Shown in pieces: positions 34,189-43,079 of a DNA stretch of 64,000 nucleotides (the first letter of the stretch is position 1; the number at the start of each line of letters is the position of its first letter). Below the pieces are notes generated by a model, which was not told the DNA's origin, ran no database searches, and was given only the letters and a program-made list of their open reading frames with translations. The stretch spans positions 1 to 64,000 of the forward strand of contig NZ_SRXN01000007.1 of assembly GCF_004827385.1 (NCBI RefSeq), given 5' to 3'. The position numbers were made by a program, and so were the translations under genes. The DNA comes from Ensifer sp. MPMI2T. Its GTDB lineage: Bacteria > Pseudomonadota > Alphaproteobacteria > Rhizobiales > Rhizobiaceae.

Positions 34189-35319
34189 TCAATCCGGTAG
34201 CTGCCGGTCCACAGGCGGCTCGCGCACCTGCTCAAAAACGGTCATGGCGATAAGTGACAGGGGTAGCGCCAGAATCGCCCCGACGGCGCCCCACATCCAG
34301 GTCCAGAAAATGATCGCGATGAAAATCAGAAAGGGATTGACCTCGAAGCGGCGACCCAGGACCGCCGGCACGACGAGATTTTCCATGAGCAGATGCACGA
34401 CGAAAAAGGCGACCGCGGGCGCAATTCCCAGAAGCAGCGCGTCATGCGTCATCAATCCGCCGACGAGCAGCGACAGCGTCATGAAGGTCACGCCCAGGTA
34501 GGGAATGAAACTCGACACAAAGGCAAACAACCCCCACAACGGTGCCATGGTCAATCCGCCGACAAGTGCGATGACCATCGTCGTCACGCCCAACGACAGA
34601 TAGATGAGGCTCGCCGTCGAAAAATACTGGGCAAGAGCATCCTCGATTGCGTTCATGACCCGGATGGCGTTCAAGCGATGCTCCCGGCCGGCAAAGGCAA
34701 GGATGATGGTGCTGCGTAGCTGAAGGCGGCCGAGAAGGAAAAGGACAAGGGCTGCCAGAAAAATCAGTGTCTGGACGAGTGCCGGCGTCAAGCCTGCTGC
34801 AACAGCTCCAAGCACCGGGCCGGCGTTCTTTACGAGGGTGTCGGCAACCGCGTTCTGATCAGCGTTGCGTATCAGCGCCATTCTCAACCAGGTGAACCGC
34901 TCAATGAAGGGCAATATCCGCTCCATGATGCCCTCGGCCAGCCGAGGCGCCTCACGCGCCACCTCGGTGATCGGGCCGAGGAGTGCATTCACCAACGAGG
35001 AAAGCCCGAGAACGAAGAGAAGCGCCAGCAAAAGCCCGCCGAAGATCGGCGGCAGGCCGAACCTCTCCAATTCGTCGGCCGCCCTGCCAAGCACGATGCC
35101 AACGATAATCGCCAGCGTGATCGGCATCAGGATCGCTTCCATGGAATAGACGGCCGCCGAGCAGGCGATGATGAAGAGGCCGACAGTGCTTAGCGCGACC
35201 AACAGCTCAAGGCCGTTGCGATTCCGGGCCGCGCCTGTCGGCGCATCCGCCAGGGCGATTTCCTTGTCCACGCTGCGCTTTCGTTTGCGGCCGCCCGTGG
35301 TATGCCTCGCTGTTTCCAT
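34189..35319 (-). CDS. AI-2E family (PerM-type) transporter
   Basis: A 376-residue membrane protein from ATG 35319 (METARHTTGGRKRKR). A basic N-terminus is followed by about eight membrane segments in the AI-2E pattern (LELLVALSTVGLFIIACSAAVYSMEAILMPITLAIIVGIVLG ... GLFAFVSSFIPYLGVTF ... NLVVPAVLGRRFEVNPFLIFIAIIFWTWMWGAVGAILALPL). The family includes TqsA-type exporters and Na+/H+ antiporter-like proteins; the substrate cannot be deduced. It converges on the phyR gene with 51 bases between stops. Confidence 0.88.
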   Translation of the reverse strand: METARHTTGGRKRKRSVDKEIALADAPTGAARNRNGLELLVALSTVGLFIIACSAAVYSMEAILMPITLAIIVGIVLGRAADELERFGLPPIFGGLLLALLFVLGLSSLVNALLGPITEVAREAPRLAEGIMERILPFIERFTWLRMALIRNADQNAVADTLVKNAGPVLGAVAAGLTPALVQTLIFLAALVLFLLGRLQLRSTIILAFAGREHRLNAIRVMNAIEDALAQYFSTASLIYLSLGVTTMVIALVGGLTMAPLWGLFAFVSSFIPYLGVTFMTLSLLVGGLMTHDALLLGIAPAVAFFVVHLLMENLVVPAVLGRRFEVNPFLIFIAIIFWTWMWGAVGAILALPLSLIAMTVFEQVREPPVDRQLPD

Positions 35320-35402
35320 CGGCTTCTTCTTCTGGTACCGGTTCGCAGAACAGTCCACTCTTGTCCCGCACCCCGCACGTCGCCTCTCACTCAAGGCATC
35401 GC

Positions 35403-35573
35403 TCAGTGTTGTCCGGGTGGGAATATGTGGAGCGTCAGGGAGAGCAGGCCCAACCCCAGAACGATCATCAGCAACGTGCCCGCCACTTCATCCGTTGTCT
35501 GCGGGATGAGGCCGAAACCGATCACGATTCCAGCGAGCACCAGCACGAAAAGGCGTGGCAGCCAGTAGAGCAT
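35403..35573 (-). CDS. Small two-helix membrane protein
   Basis: A 56-residue reading frame, MLYWLPRLFVLVLAGIVIGF followed by a polar turn (LIPQTTDEVAG), a second hydrophobic helix and the end FPPGQH. The GGAAGGA ribosome site precedes ATG 35573, and an exact EcfG/RpoE2 promoter match lies 33 bases upstream. The size, MLY start and two-helix topology recall the DUF1328 gene at 30468, but the glycine hinge differs. The function is unknown. Confidence 0.72.
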   Translation of the reverse strand: MLYWLPRLFVLVLAGIVIGFGLIPQTTDEVAGTLLMIVLGLGLLSLTLHIFPPGQH

Positions 35574-35605
35574 TGGTCATTCCTTCCATAACGGAACGAC
35601 CGATA

Positions 35606-35630
35606 AACGTTCGAACGAGTGCTTGGTTCC
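35606..35630 (-). promoter_or_regulatory. EcfG/RpoE2-type promoter for the 56-residue gene
   Basis: On the minus strand GGAAC (plus 35626-35630), a 16-base spacer and CGTT (plus 35606-35609). Transcription would start about 25 bases before ATG 35573. Confidence 0.72.
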
Positions 35631-35762
35631 GGATGCATCTTTCCTTAGATCGTATCCGATCTAACGATAAAAACGTGTAGAAATTCAAAGTCCTACAGGC
35701 TGCATTGCGCGTCCGAAAACACACCCTGTGCTGTGGGAGGAAAAGAGTGCGCAGGCCAAAGC

Positions 35763-35793
35763 AAAACGCCGTCGTGCAAGGGCAACGACGGCG
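35763..35793 (-). terminator. Rho-independent terminator after ridA
   Basis: Arms CGCCGTCGT (35767-35775) and ACGACGGCG (35785-35793) with a 9-base loop, followed on the minus strand by TTTT. It lies 38 bases after the ridA stop. Confidence 0.7.
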
Positions 35794-35830
35794 CGCTTCA
35801 ATTCAACCAAAAGCTCAAAAAGGAAAGGGC

Positions 35831-36175
35831 TTACGCGGCAGCAGTGACAATGACTTCGACGAGGTATTCCGGCGTTGCGAGCTTGGCTTCGCCAGTCGCA
35901 CGGGCGGGCGTGTGGCCCTGCGGCACCCAGGCGTCCCAAACGGAATTCATCTTGGCGAAATCGGCCATGTCCGCGAGCCAGATCGTTGCCGACAGGATGC
36001 GCGTCTTGTCCGTGCCTGCAAGGGCGAGAAGACGATCGACTTCGGCGAGCGCCTGCTTCGTCTGGGTGACCACGTCGTCACCGGCATTGCCGACCTGGCC
36101 AGCCAGATAAACCGTGTTGTTATGGACCACGGCCTGGCTCATCCGCGGGCCGGTTTCAAAGCGCTTGATTTCCAT
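35831..36175 (-). CDS. ridA: RidA/YjgF-family protein
   Basis: A 114-residue protein starting MEIKRFETGPRMSQAV. The RidA pattern is seen in VYLAGQVGNAGDDVVTQTKQALAEVDRLLALAG and ATIWLADMADFAKMNSVWDAWVPQGHTPARATGEAKLATPEYLVEV. The Arg in PARAT is the substrate-binding residue of imine/enamine deaminases. The family hydrolyses reactive enamines or imines from amino-acid metabolism. AGGA precedes the ATG; a second ATG six bases earlier is possible. It reads leftward before dppF but has its own terminator. Confidence 0.9.
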   Translation of the reverse strand: MEIKRFETGPRMSQAVVHNNTVYLAGQVGNAGDDVVTQTKQALAEVDRLLALAGTDKTRILSATIWLADMADFAKMNSVWDAWVPQGHTPARATGEAKLATPEYLVEVIVTAAA

Positions 36176-36375
36176 TGTCATCATCCTGAAGTTTGGGGCC
36201 GGACGTCTTCCGTCCGACTGATAGCATCCGCCGCCGGAAGGCGAGTGGTGATGGCGGCGGAGAAGCTCTACACCAAAGGGGAATCGAGGCCAAGGAGCGG
36301 CCGCCCGTCCCGGCCGACCGAAAACCTCAGGCTGAAAGCCGATCGGACCCTGCCCATCCAGCAATTCAAAGTGCT

Positions 36376-36413
36376 ACAGCGTCCGCGCGTATGATCAGAC
36401 GCGCGGACGCTGT
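36376..36413. repeat. RIME palindrome A alone, after dppF
   Basis: A perfect 15-base inverted repeat, ACAGCGTCCGCGCGT (36376-36390) and its complement (36399-36413), around an 8-base loop. The flanking ...CAATTCAAAGTGCT matches the linker of the full elements in reverse. Lying 20 bases after the dppF stop, it could act as a transcript end. Confidence 0.7.
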
Positions 36414-36433
36414 CGAGTGACAGGCAGGATATC

Positions 36434-37258
36434 TTAAGCGGCTTTCCGTGCGAGGCGCGCCTTGATGCTGGCGACGTCTGCACGCGGCGTGGCGGCAAAC
36501 AGGGTCTTGGTATAGCTGTGCTTGGGATCCGCAAAGACCTCGTCACGGCTGCCGTATTCCACCGCCTCGCCGTAATACATCACCATCACGTCGTCGGCGA
36601 TGTAGCGTACCACCGATAGATCATGGCTGATGAAGACATAGGTCAGGTGGAACTCGTCCTGCAGGTCCGCGAGCAGGTTAAGCACCTGCGCCTGAACCGA
36701 CAGATCGAGCGCGGAGACGGGTTCATCCAACACGAGGAGGCTGGGATTGAGCATCAAGGCGCGGGCAATGGCGATGCGCTGACGCTGGCCGCCCGAAAAC
36801 ATGTGCGGATAGCGATTGAAGTGTTTCTCGTCGAGACCCACCTTCCTCAGCATCGTCATGGCGCGGTCACGCCGTTCGTCGGCCGGTGCCTTGGTGTTGA
36901 TGACCAGCGGCTCCGCCAGGATATCGCCGATCTTCTGGCGAGGGTTGAGCGAACCATAGGGATTCTGGAAAACGATCTGCACCTTGCGGCGCATTTCCGG
37001 CGTCAGGCCGTCTCTGGCTATGTCGACCTTCTTTCCATCGATCAGCAACTCGCCCGAGGTTGCGGGGTCGATCAGCGTGATGATGCGGCCAAGCGTCGAC
37101 TTGCCGCAGCCGCTTTCGCCAACGATCGCCAGCGTCTTTCCCTCGTCCACCGTGAAGCTTACGCCTTTCAGCGCATGAACAGTACGCGCCTTGCGGAAGA
37201 GGTTGCCCGGAATGTGATAGTCGCGCACCAGGTTGCGGGCTTCGAGAACATGGGTCAT
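36434..37258 (-). CDS. dppF: Dipeptide ABC transporter ATP-binding protein DppF
   Basis: A 274-residue oligopeptide-type ATPase: Walker A GESGCGKST, Q-loop IVFQNPYGSLNPRQ, signature FSGGQRQR, Walker B LLVLDEPVSALD and C-terminal oligo_HPY-type tail (HSYTKTLFAATP). It pairs with DppD to power the DppBC pore. The start overlaps the dppD stop by 4 bases (ATGA). It is the last gene of dppABCDF. In rhizobia this system can also carry delta-aminolevulinate (family knowledge). Confidence 0.93.
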   Translation of the reverse strand: MTHVLEARNLVRDYHIPGNLFRKARTVHALKGVSFTVDEGKTLAIVGESGCGKSTLGRIITLIDPATSGELLIDGKKVDIARDGLTPEMRRKVQIVFQNPYGSLNPRQKIGDILAEPLVINTKAPADERRDRAMTMLRKVGLDEKHFNRYPHMFSGGQRQRIAIARALMLNPSLLVLDEPVSALDLSVQAQVLNLLADLQDEFHLTYVFISHDLSVVRYIADDVMVMYYGEAVEYGSRDEVFADPKHSYTKTLFAATPRADVASIKARLARKAA

Positions 37259-38109
37259 CGAGTGGCTCCCTCCAGCATCTGCTGGTCGTTGAAGAGTTCG
37301 GAGATCGTCGGCAACCGGTCGCCCGTCGCGTTCTCCGGCAGGGCAGCAAGAAGCGCGCGCGTGTAGTTGCTCTTCGGCGACTCGAACAGCGACAGCACAT
37401 CCGCCTCCTCGATCTTGCGACCCTTGTATTGAACGACGACGCGATCCGCCGTTTCCGCGACCACGCCCATGTTATGGGTGATCATGATGAGGCCCATGCG
37501 GTATTCCTGTTGCAGTCTCATCAGAAGATCGAGGATCTGCTTCTGAATCGTCACGTCCAGCGCAGTGGTCGGCTCATCCGCGATGAGGAGCTTCGGGTTG
37601 CAGGCAAGAGCAATCGCAATCATGACGCGCTGGCACTGCCCACCGGACATCTGATGCGGGAAATGGCCGAGACGCTCGGCCGGATCAGGAATACCGACGG
37701 CCTCGAAGAGCTCGATCGCGCGCTTGCGTCGCGCCTTGCGGTCGAGCCCCATATGGATGCGCAGCACTTCCTCGATCTGGAAGCCGACCGTGAAGCACGG
37801 ATTGAGGCTGGCGATCGGCTCCTGGAAGATCATGGCGATGTCCTTGCCGACAATCTTGCGACGGTCGGCCGCGGACATCTTCACAAGGTCCCGTCCGTTG
37901 AAGGCAAGCTTGTCCGCCGTCACCTTCGCAGTCCAAGGCAGAAGCCCCATCGCGGCAAGCATCGACACGGATTTGCCTGAGCCCGATTCCCCGACAATTG
38001 CCAGGACCTCGCCCTCATGAACCTTGAGCGAAACGCCGTCGACAGCCCGGAACGGCCCGGTGGATGTCTGGAATTCAACGACGAGATTTTCAATTTCGAG
38101 AAGCGCCAT
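37255..38109 (-). CDS. dppD: Dipeptide ABC transporter ATP-binding protein DppD
   Basis: A 284-residue ATPase: Walker [31 protein letters not shown], signature MSGGQCQR (Cys replaces the common Gln), Walker [14 protein letters not shown] and the oligo_HPY tail ([11 protein letters not shown]). It lies one base after dppC and overlaps dppF. The overlap and tight spacing indicate coupled translation within the operon. Confidence 0.93.
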   Translation of the reverse strand: MALLEIENLVVEFQTSTGPFRAVDGVSLKVHEGEVLAIVGESGSGKSVSMLAAMGLLPWTAKVTADKLAFNGRDLVKMSAADRRKIVGKDIAMIFQEPIASLNPCFTVGFQIEEVLRIHMGLDRKARRKRAIELFEAVGIPDPAERLGHFPHQMSGGQCQRVMIAIALACNPKLLIADEPTTALDVTIQKQILDLLMRLQQEYRMGLIMITHNMGVVAETADRVVVQYKGRKIEEADVLSLFESPKSNYTRALLAALPENATGDRLPTISELFNDQQMLEGATR

Positions 38110-38110
38110 G

Positions 38111-39019
38111 TCAGGACCTCTTCAGCTTGGGGTCGAGAGCATCACGCAGGCCATCGCCCATGAGATTGATTGCGAGAACGGTCGCGAGAATCGCGAGGCC
38201 GGGAAGCGTCACGACCCACCAGGCACGCAGAATGAACTCGCGAGCTTCCGCGAGCATCGTTCCCCATTCCGGCGTCGGCGGCTGGGCACCCATGCCGAGA
38301 AAACCGAGCGCCGCCGCGTCGAGGATCGCACTCGAAAAGGAGAGCGTCGCTTGAACGATGAGCGGCGCCATGCAGTTCGGCAGGATGGTCTTGAACATCA
38401 GCCTCAGGTGGCCTGCGCCGGCGACCTTTGCCGCCACGACGTAGTCCCGGGTCTTTTCCGTCATCACCGCTGCCCTGGTCAGCCGGACGAAATGCGGCTG
38501 GAACACCAGTGCGATCGCGATCATCGCATTCGTGAGACCGGGACCGAGCACGGCGACCAGAACCAGCGCCAGCAGCAGCGACGGAAACGCCAGGATGATA
38601 TCCATGATCCGCATGATGACGGTATCGACCCATCCGCGGAAATAGCCGGCAATGACACCGATGAGGATGCCGCCAACCAACGACAATGTGGTCACGATGA
38701 CGCCGACGAACAGCGAAAAGCGCGTGCCATAGATCAAACGGGAGAGCATGTCGCGGCCGACGGCGTCGGTGCCGAGAAGGAACGCCGCGCGACCGCCTTC
38801 CTGCCAGAACGGCGGAAGCAGGACGGCCTCGCGGTACTGAATGGTCGGATCATGCGGCGCAATGAGCGGAGCGCATATGGCAAGCAGTACCAGGAACAGG
38901 AAGAAGATCAACCCAATGACGGCGCCGCGGTTCTCCGAAAAATAGTACCAGAATTCGGCGAGTCTGGCCCGGCGGGACGGATCGGTCGATATGGGGGTTG
39001 TTGCGGTAACTTCGGTCAT
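38111..39019 (-). CDS. dppC: Dipeptide ABC transporter permease DppC
   Basis: A 302-residue permease. It has a hydrophilic N-terminus (MTEVTATTPISTD), an N-terminal OppC-type membrane helix, the conserved GTDAVGRDMLSRLIYGTRFSL and an EAA loop (KVAGAGHLRLMFKTILPNCMAPLIV). It forms the pore with DppB, starting 10 bases after it. Confidence 0.93.
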   Translation of the reverse strand: MTEVTATTPISTDPSRRARLAEFWYYFSENRGAVIGLIFFLFLVLLAICAPLIAPHDPTIQYREAVLLPPFWQEGGRAAFLLGTDAVGRDMLSRLIYGTRFSLFVGVIVTTLSLVGGILIGVIAGYFRGWVDTVIMRIMDIILAFPSLLLALVLVAVLGPGLTNAMIAIALVFQPHFVRLTRAAVMTEKTRDYVVAAKVAGAGHLRLMFKTILPNCMAPLIVQATLSFSSAILDAAALGFLGMGAQPPTPEWGTMLAEAREFILRAWWVVTLPGLAILATVLAINLMGDGLRDALDPKLKRS

Positions 39020-39029
39020 ATCGCCCTCC

Positions 39030-40034
39030 TCAATGCCGGATGCGAGGGTTGATCAGCCCGTAGAGCAAGTCCACGGCGAGATTTACCAGCATGATGACGC
39101 CGGCGATGATCAGGAGTCCGCCCTGAATAACGGCATAGTCGCGGCGGAAAACCGAATCGACCATCCATTTGCCGATGCCCGGCCAGGAGAAGATTGTCTC
39201 TGTCAGAATGGCGCCCGCCAGCATCACACCGATCTGGAGACCGATGGTGGTCACCACCGGAATCATAGCGTTGCGCAAGGCGTGGATACCCACAACGCGG
39301 AACGTCGAAAGCCCCTTGGCACGGGCCGTGCGCACATAGTCCTCGGACAGAACTTCGAGCATCGCCGAGCGGGTCTGCCGGGCGATGACGGCAAGCGGAA
39401 TGGTGCCGAGCACGATCGTCGGGAGAACGAGATGACTGAACGCGGACTGGAACGCCCCCTCCTGCCCCGACAACAGGGAATCGATCAGCATGAAGCCGGT
39501 GACCGACGGAAAGAAGAACATCAGCGAGATACGTCCGGACACCGGCGTCCACTGCAAGATGCCGGAGACGACGATGATCAAAAGCAGGCCCCACCAGAAA
39601 ATCGGCATCGAGAAGCCGACGAGCGCTGTACCCATGATGATCTGGTCGAAGATGGAGCCCCGCTTGATCGCCGCAATGACTCCCGCAGGGATGCCGACAA
39701 CGACGGCGAAAATGATGGCGCAGAGCGAGAGTTCGACCGTCGCCGGGAAGAGCTCCAGGAATTGATCGATCACGGGCCTCTTAGTGACGATCGACAGCCC
39801 GAAATCACCTTGAAGAACGCCCCAGAGATAGTCCAGGTACTGAACGACGATCGGGCGATCGAAGCCCAATTGGTGTGAAATTTCGGCGTGGCGCTCCGGC
39901 GACATCACCCGTTCGCCGGAAAGCAGCGCTACAGGGTCACCAGGAAGCAGGCGGATGAAGGAGAAGGCGATGATGGAAACCCCGATGAAAGTCGGGATCA
40001 GCACCGCCAAGCGCCCCAGAAGAAATCGAAACAT
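39030..40034 (-). CDS. dppB: Dipeptide ABC transporter permease DppB
   Basis: A 334-residue OppB-type permease: MFRFLLGRLAVLIPTFIGVSIIAF, LPGDPV, GLSIVTKRPV and the EAA loop (TARAKGLSTFRVVGIHALRNAMIPVV). ATG 40034 follows GAGG; a TTG six bases earlier is an alternative. A hairpin separates it from dppA, as expected where binding-protein mRNA is made in excess. Confidence 0.92.
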   Translation of the reverse strand: MFRFLLGRLAVLIPTFIGVSIIAFSFIRLLPGDPVALLSGERVMSPERHAEISHQLGFDRPIVVQYLDYLWGVLQGDFGLSIVTKRPVIDQFLELFPATVELSLCAIIFAVVVGIPAGVIAAIKRGSIFDQIIMGTALVGFSMPIFWWGLLLIIVVSGILQWTPVSGRISLMFFFPSVTGFMLIDSLLSGQEGAFQSAFSHLVLPTIVLGTIPLAVIARQTRSAMLEVLSEDYVRTARAKGLSTFRVVGIHALRNAMIPVVTTIGLQIGVMLAGAILTETIFSWPGIGKWMVDSVFRRDYAVIQGGLLIIAGVIMLVNLAVDLLYGLINPRIRH

Positions 40035-40093
40035 AGTCAAACCTCATGCCGTCGTCGCCGCGAAGTGGTTGAGCGGCAGCACTGGCAAAAAGG

Positions 40094-40129
40094 AAGAGGG
40101 GCGCTCGCCCAACGGCAAACGCCCCCTTC
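40094..40129 (-). terminator. Stem-loop between dppA and dppB, probable attenuator
   Basis: GAGGGGCG near 40097-40103 pairs with CGCCCCCTTC at 40120-40129, with further internal pairing (GCTCGCCC/GGGCG-type). On the minus strand it is followed by TTCCTTTTTGCC. It probably limits read-through from the highly expressed dppA into dppBCDF. Confidence 0.6.
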
Positions 40130-40145
40130 GGGTCAGTCGGTAAGA

Positions 40146-41741
40146 TTACTCTACAATGTCAACGCCGTCGAAAGCAAAGTCGCCGAGCGGGCTCTGCACG
40201 AAGCCTTCGACGTTCTTGCGCATCGGGACGATGGAGAGCGAGTGGTCGAGCGTTGCCCACGGCGCTTCCTTCTTGAAGACGGCCTGAGCCTGCTGGTAGA
40301 GCTTGGTGCGGTCTGCAACGTCAGTCGCTTCCTTGGCCTTGGTCACCAGATCCTCGAACTCCTGGTTGCACCATTGCGCGCGGTTGTTGCCGCCAACAGC
40401 GTCGCAACCAAGCAGCGTGTCGAGGAAGTTGTCCGGGTCACCATTGTCACCCGTCCAGCCGAGGATCACAGCACCGTCGCGATCCTTTGCCTTGGATTTC
40501 TCGAGATATTCGGCCCATTCATAGGAGACGATCTCGACCTTGACGCCGATCTTGGCGAAATCCGCCTGGATCAATTCGGCGGCGCGACGTGCGTTCAGCA
40601 TGTACGGCCGGGCAACCGGCATCGCCCAGACCTTCATGGACAGATCCTTGACGCCGGCATCCTCGAGCATCTTCTTGGCGACTTCCGGCTCGTAGGTGTC
40701 GTCCGCGATGGTGTCGTCATAGGACCACATCGTCGGCGGAATCGGGTTCGACGCCGGAGTAGCCTGGCCCTGGAAGACAGTGTCGACGATCGCCTGCTTG
40801 TTGATCGCCTTGTTCAGCGCCCTGCGGACTTCAACCTTGTCGAAGGGGGCCTGCGTCGTGTTGTAAGCGAGATACGCGACGTTCAGACCGGCCTGCTCCA
40901 TCACCTTGAGGTTCGGATCCGCCTTCATGGCTTCGACGTCGGCTGCGTTCGGATAGGGCATCAGGTGGCATTCGCCGGCCTGCAGCTTCTGGTAACGGAC
41001 CGCAGCGTCCGTCGTGATCGAGAAGACCAGATCGTCGATCTTCTGCTTTCCGCCCCAATAGTCCGGATGGGCCTTGTAACGAATGACCGCGTCCTGCTGA
41101 TAGCCGACGAAGGCAAACGGACCGGTGCCGAGCGGCATCTGGTTGAGCTGGTTCATCTTGCCGTCGGCCTGCAGCTTATCGGCATATTCCTTCGACATGA
41201 TAGACGCGAAGGGCATGGCAAGGTTGGCGAGGAACGGCGCTTCCTTACGCTTGAGCTTGATCTTCACCGTCATGTCGTCGACCTTCTCGATCGACTCGAG
41301 CACATCCGGCAGCCCCATGCCGGCGAAGTATTCCCAGGAACCGCCAGTCACGTAGCCATGCCACGGATGGTCGGACTTCCACTGACGCTCGAGCGAGAAG
41401 ACCACGTCGTCGGCGTTGAGTTCACGGGTCGGCGTAAAGAATTCGGTCGTCTGGAACTTGACACCCGGACGGAGCTTGAAGGTGTATTCGAGGCCGTCGT
41501 CAGAAATCGTCCAGCTTTCAGCAAGCCCCGGTTCGGTCTCCGTCGTGCCTTTTTTGAATTCGAGAAGGCGGCTGTAAACGGTGTGCGCGGCAGCGTCGAA
41601 CGTCGTGCCGGCGGTGTAAAGGCCGGGGTCAAAACCTTCCGGCGAACCTTCAGAGCAGTAGACGAACGTCTTCGACCAAGCCGAGCCGGCCATCAGCGTG
41701 GCAAGCGCCGTCGCTGCGAAAAGAGTAGTGAGCTTTTTCAT
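40146..41741 (-). CDS. dppA: Dipeptide-binding protein DppA
   Basis: A 531-residue periplasmic SBP_bac_5 protein with a signal peptide cleaved after GSAWS. The mature start KTFVYCSEGSPEGFDPGLYTAGTTFDAAAHTVYSRL and the GVKFQTTEFFTPTRELNADDVVFSLER segment are characteristic of DppA. It binds dipeptides (and in rhizobia delta-aminolevulinate) for DppBCDF. It is the first gene of the operon, with 106 bases including a hairpin before dppB. Confidence 0.95.
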   Translation of the reverse strand: MKKLTTLFAATALATLMAGSAWSKTFVYCSEGSPEGFDPGLYTAGTTFDAAAHTVYSRLLEFKKGTTETEPGLAESWTISDDGLEYTFKLRPGVKFQTTEFFTPTRELNADDVVFSLERQWKSDHPWHGYVTGGSWEYFAGMGLPDVLESIEKVDDMTVKIKLKRKEAPFLANLAMPFASIMSKEYADKLQADGKMNQLNQMPLGTGPFAFVGYQQDAVIRYKAHPDYWGGKQKIDDLVFSITTDAAVRYQKLQAGECHLMPYPNAADVEAMKADPNLKVMEQAGLNVAYLAYNTTQAPFDKVEVRRALNKAINKQAIVDTVFQGQATPASNPIPPTMWSYDDTIADDTYEPEVAKKMLEDAGVKDLSMKVWAMPVARPYMLNARRAAELIQADFAKIGVKVEIVSYEWAEYLEKSKAKDRDGAVILGWTGDNGDPDNFLDTLLGCDAVGGNNRAQWCNQEFEDLVTKAKEATDVADRTKLYQQAQAVFKKEAPWATLDHSLSIVPMRKNVEGFVQSPLGDFAFDGVDIVE

Positions 41742-42285
41742 GAGCTTGCTTCCCAGATTTGTTTTTTGTTCTCGTATTTGCCTGACGCGGAATGACGTTT
41801 ACACCCGGTCAAGGGCGGATGGAACGACATTTGGCGTCGCAATGCAATAAGTCACTGCAGAAATTTGTCTATGCGAAAAATTCTTCCTTAAGTAGAGCTT
41901 GCGCGCGTATCCACGATTTTCGAAGGCGACCTCGATGCACCGCCATCTTTAGCGGCGCGTCTACCGTCTGCACAAAGGAATTGACAGCATTTTTCCGCGT
42001 GGCGCGCCAGAAGGACGCACCGCAGCCAGACCGATCTCACATTAGAGCGCCGCGCGTCTAACCAGACACGCAAAGGTCGCTGCAGCAATAGGCGCTTCGC
42101 GGTGCCGCGCGGTCACCCCAAAAATAGTGCGGTAGAAATGCCGCTCCTGTCGTGCAATAGAATGCACACGCATTTCGGGGGGAAACATTCAGCATGGGTT
42201 TAGAGGATTTGGCCGGCGACGTGGAGCTAGTGTCCATGTCAGCCTGGCCTGCAAACTGCTGCGCGGCCATGGGGAGATAGCGTGC
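41742..42285. other. Spacer upstream of dppA and the LuxR-type gene
   Basis: 544 bases between divergent genes. It holds a RIME half element at 42044-42088 and otherwise AT-richer sequence that must carry the dppA promoter. Short frames on both strands lack coding character. Confidence 0.5.
42044..42088 (+). repeat. RIME palindrome A, half element
   Basis: AGAGCGCCGCGCGTCTAACCAGACACGCAAAGGTCGCTGCAGC matches palindrome A of the element at 4528 with several substitutions. Palindrome B is absent. Confidence 0.55.
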
Positions 42286-42999
42286 GTGGCGTTCTTGCAA
42301 GAAAATCACAGGCGGTACGACCTTCACGAGGAGCTGGAAAAGGCTCTCAATCGTGTGGACTTCTTCCGCATTTTCCACACGTTGGCGCTGCGTTTCGGTT
42401 TTGGGCATTTCGGCATCCTGCAGCTCGGCAACGAGAATGACGCCTGCATGCTTTCCACTCGCCTGGTCCTGCACGACCTCCCCTCCGGCCTCGCCGAGGA
42501 ATACGACAAGCGTCATCGTTTCGGTGACTCCATCGTCTACAAGGCCCTGCATGCCTCGAATATTTCGTCGGTATGGCGCGCGGATGATGCGGCGCTGGGA
42601 TCAGGTCAGAGCCTCCTTTCCCAACTCGGTTTCGAGCTGTTGCTTTGCGTGCCGGTCAACGCGGCAACGACGGGAGCGCGCTATGCCGCGCTTTTCCTCG
42701 GCGATGGCGAGGACGTCGAGCAGGCAGCGCATTACGAGCTATGCTACAGCGCGGCATCGGCCTTCGACTATTTCTATCGGGCGACGCTCGCCAACAAGGC
42801 CGGCATGGGCCTGACGCCGAGGGAAACCGAAATACTAAAGTGGATTTCGCACGGAAAGACGGCCAGTGAGATTGCCCTGATCGTCTCGGTCTCGGAACAC
42901 ACCGTGAATTCACATACCGCAACGATCCTCAAGAAGCTCGATGTGGTCAACCGGACGCAAATGGTCGCGAAAGCGATACGAGAACAGATTATCCAATGA
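42286..42999 (+). CDS. LuxR-type regulator with autoinducer-binding-like domain
   Basis: A 237-residue protein. The N-terminal Autoind_bind-like domain (about 15-160) contains LAEEYDKRHRFGDSIVYKAL ... SVW. The Tyr, Asp and later Trp of AHL receptors are recognisable, but the usual first Trp is Leu here. The C-terminal LuxR helix-turn-helix is LTPRETEILKWISHGKTASEIALIVSVSEHTVNSHTATILKKLDVVNRTQMVAKAI. No luxI is in the window, so this is a solo-type regulator. The GTG start follows GGGGAG. It may bind an altered or foreign signal (inference). Confidence 0.85.
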   Translation: MAFLQENHRRYDLHEELEKALNRVDFFRIFHTLALRFGFGHFGILQLGNENDACMLSTRLVLHDLPSGLAEEYDKRHRFGDSIVYKALHASNISSVWRADDAALGSGQSLLSQLGFELLLCVPVNAATTGARYAALFLGDGEDVEQAAHYELCYSAASAFDYFYRATLANKAGMGLTPRETEILKWISHGKTASEIALIVSVSEHTVNSHTATILKKLDVVNRTQMVAKAIREQIIQ

Positions 43000-43079
43000 A
43001 GTTGCCGGCGCCGCCGGCAAAACCACGCGAGCCGCATGCTTCCCACATGGGCCGCCGATCATCAGGGATGTGAACGTTC

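Noticed and set aside
39888-41795. 635-codon plus-strand frame over dppA and dppB ends
   Set aside because: It overlaps two unmistakable genes in antisense and its product has low-complexity basic composition; a codon-bias shadow.
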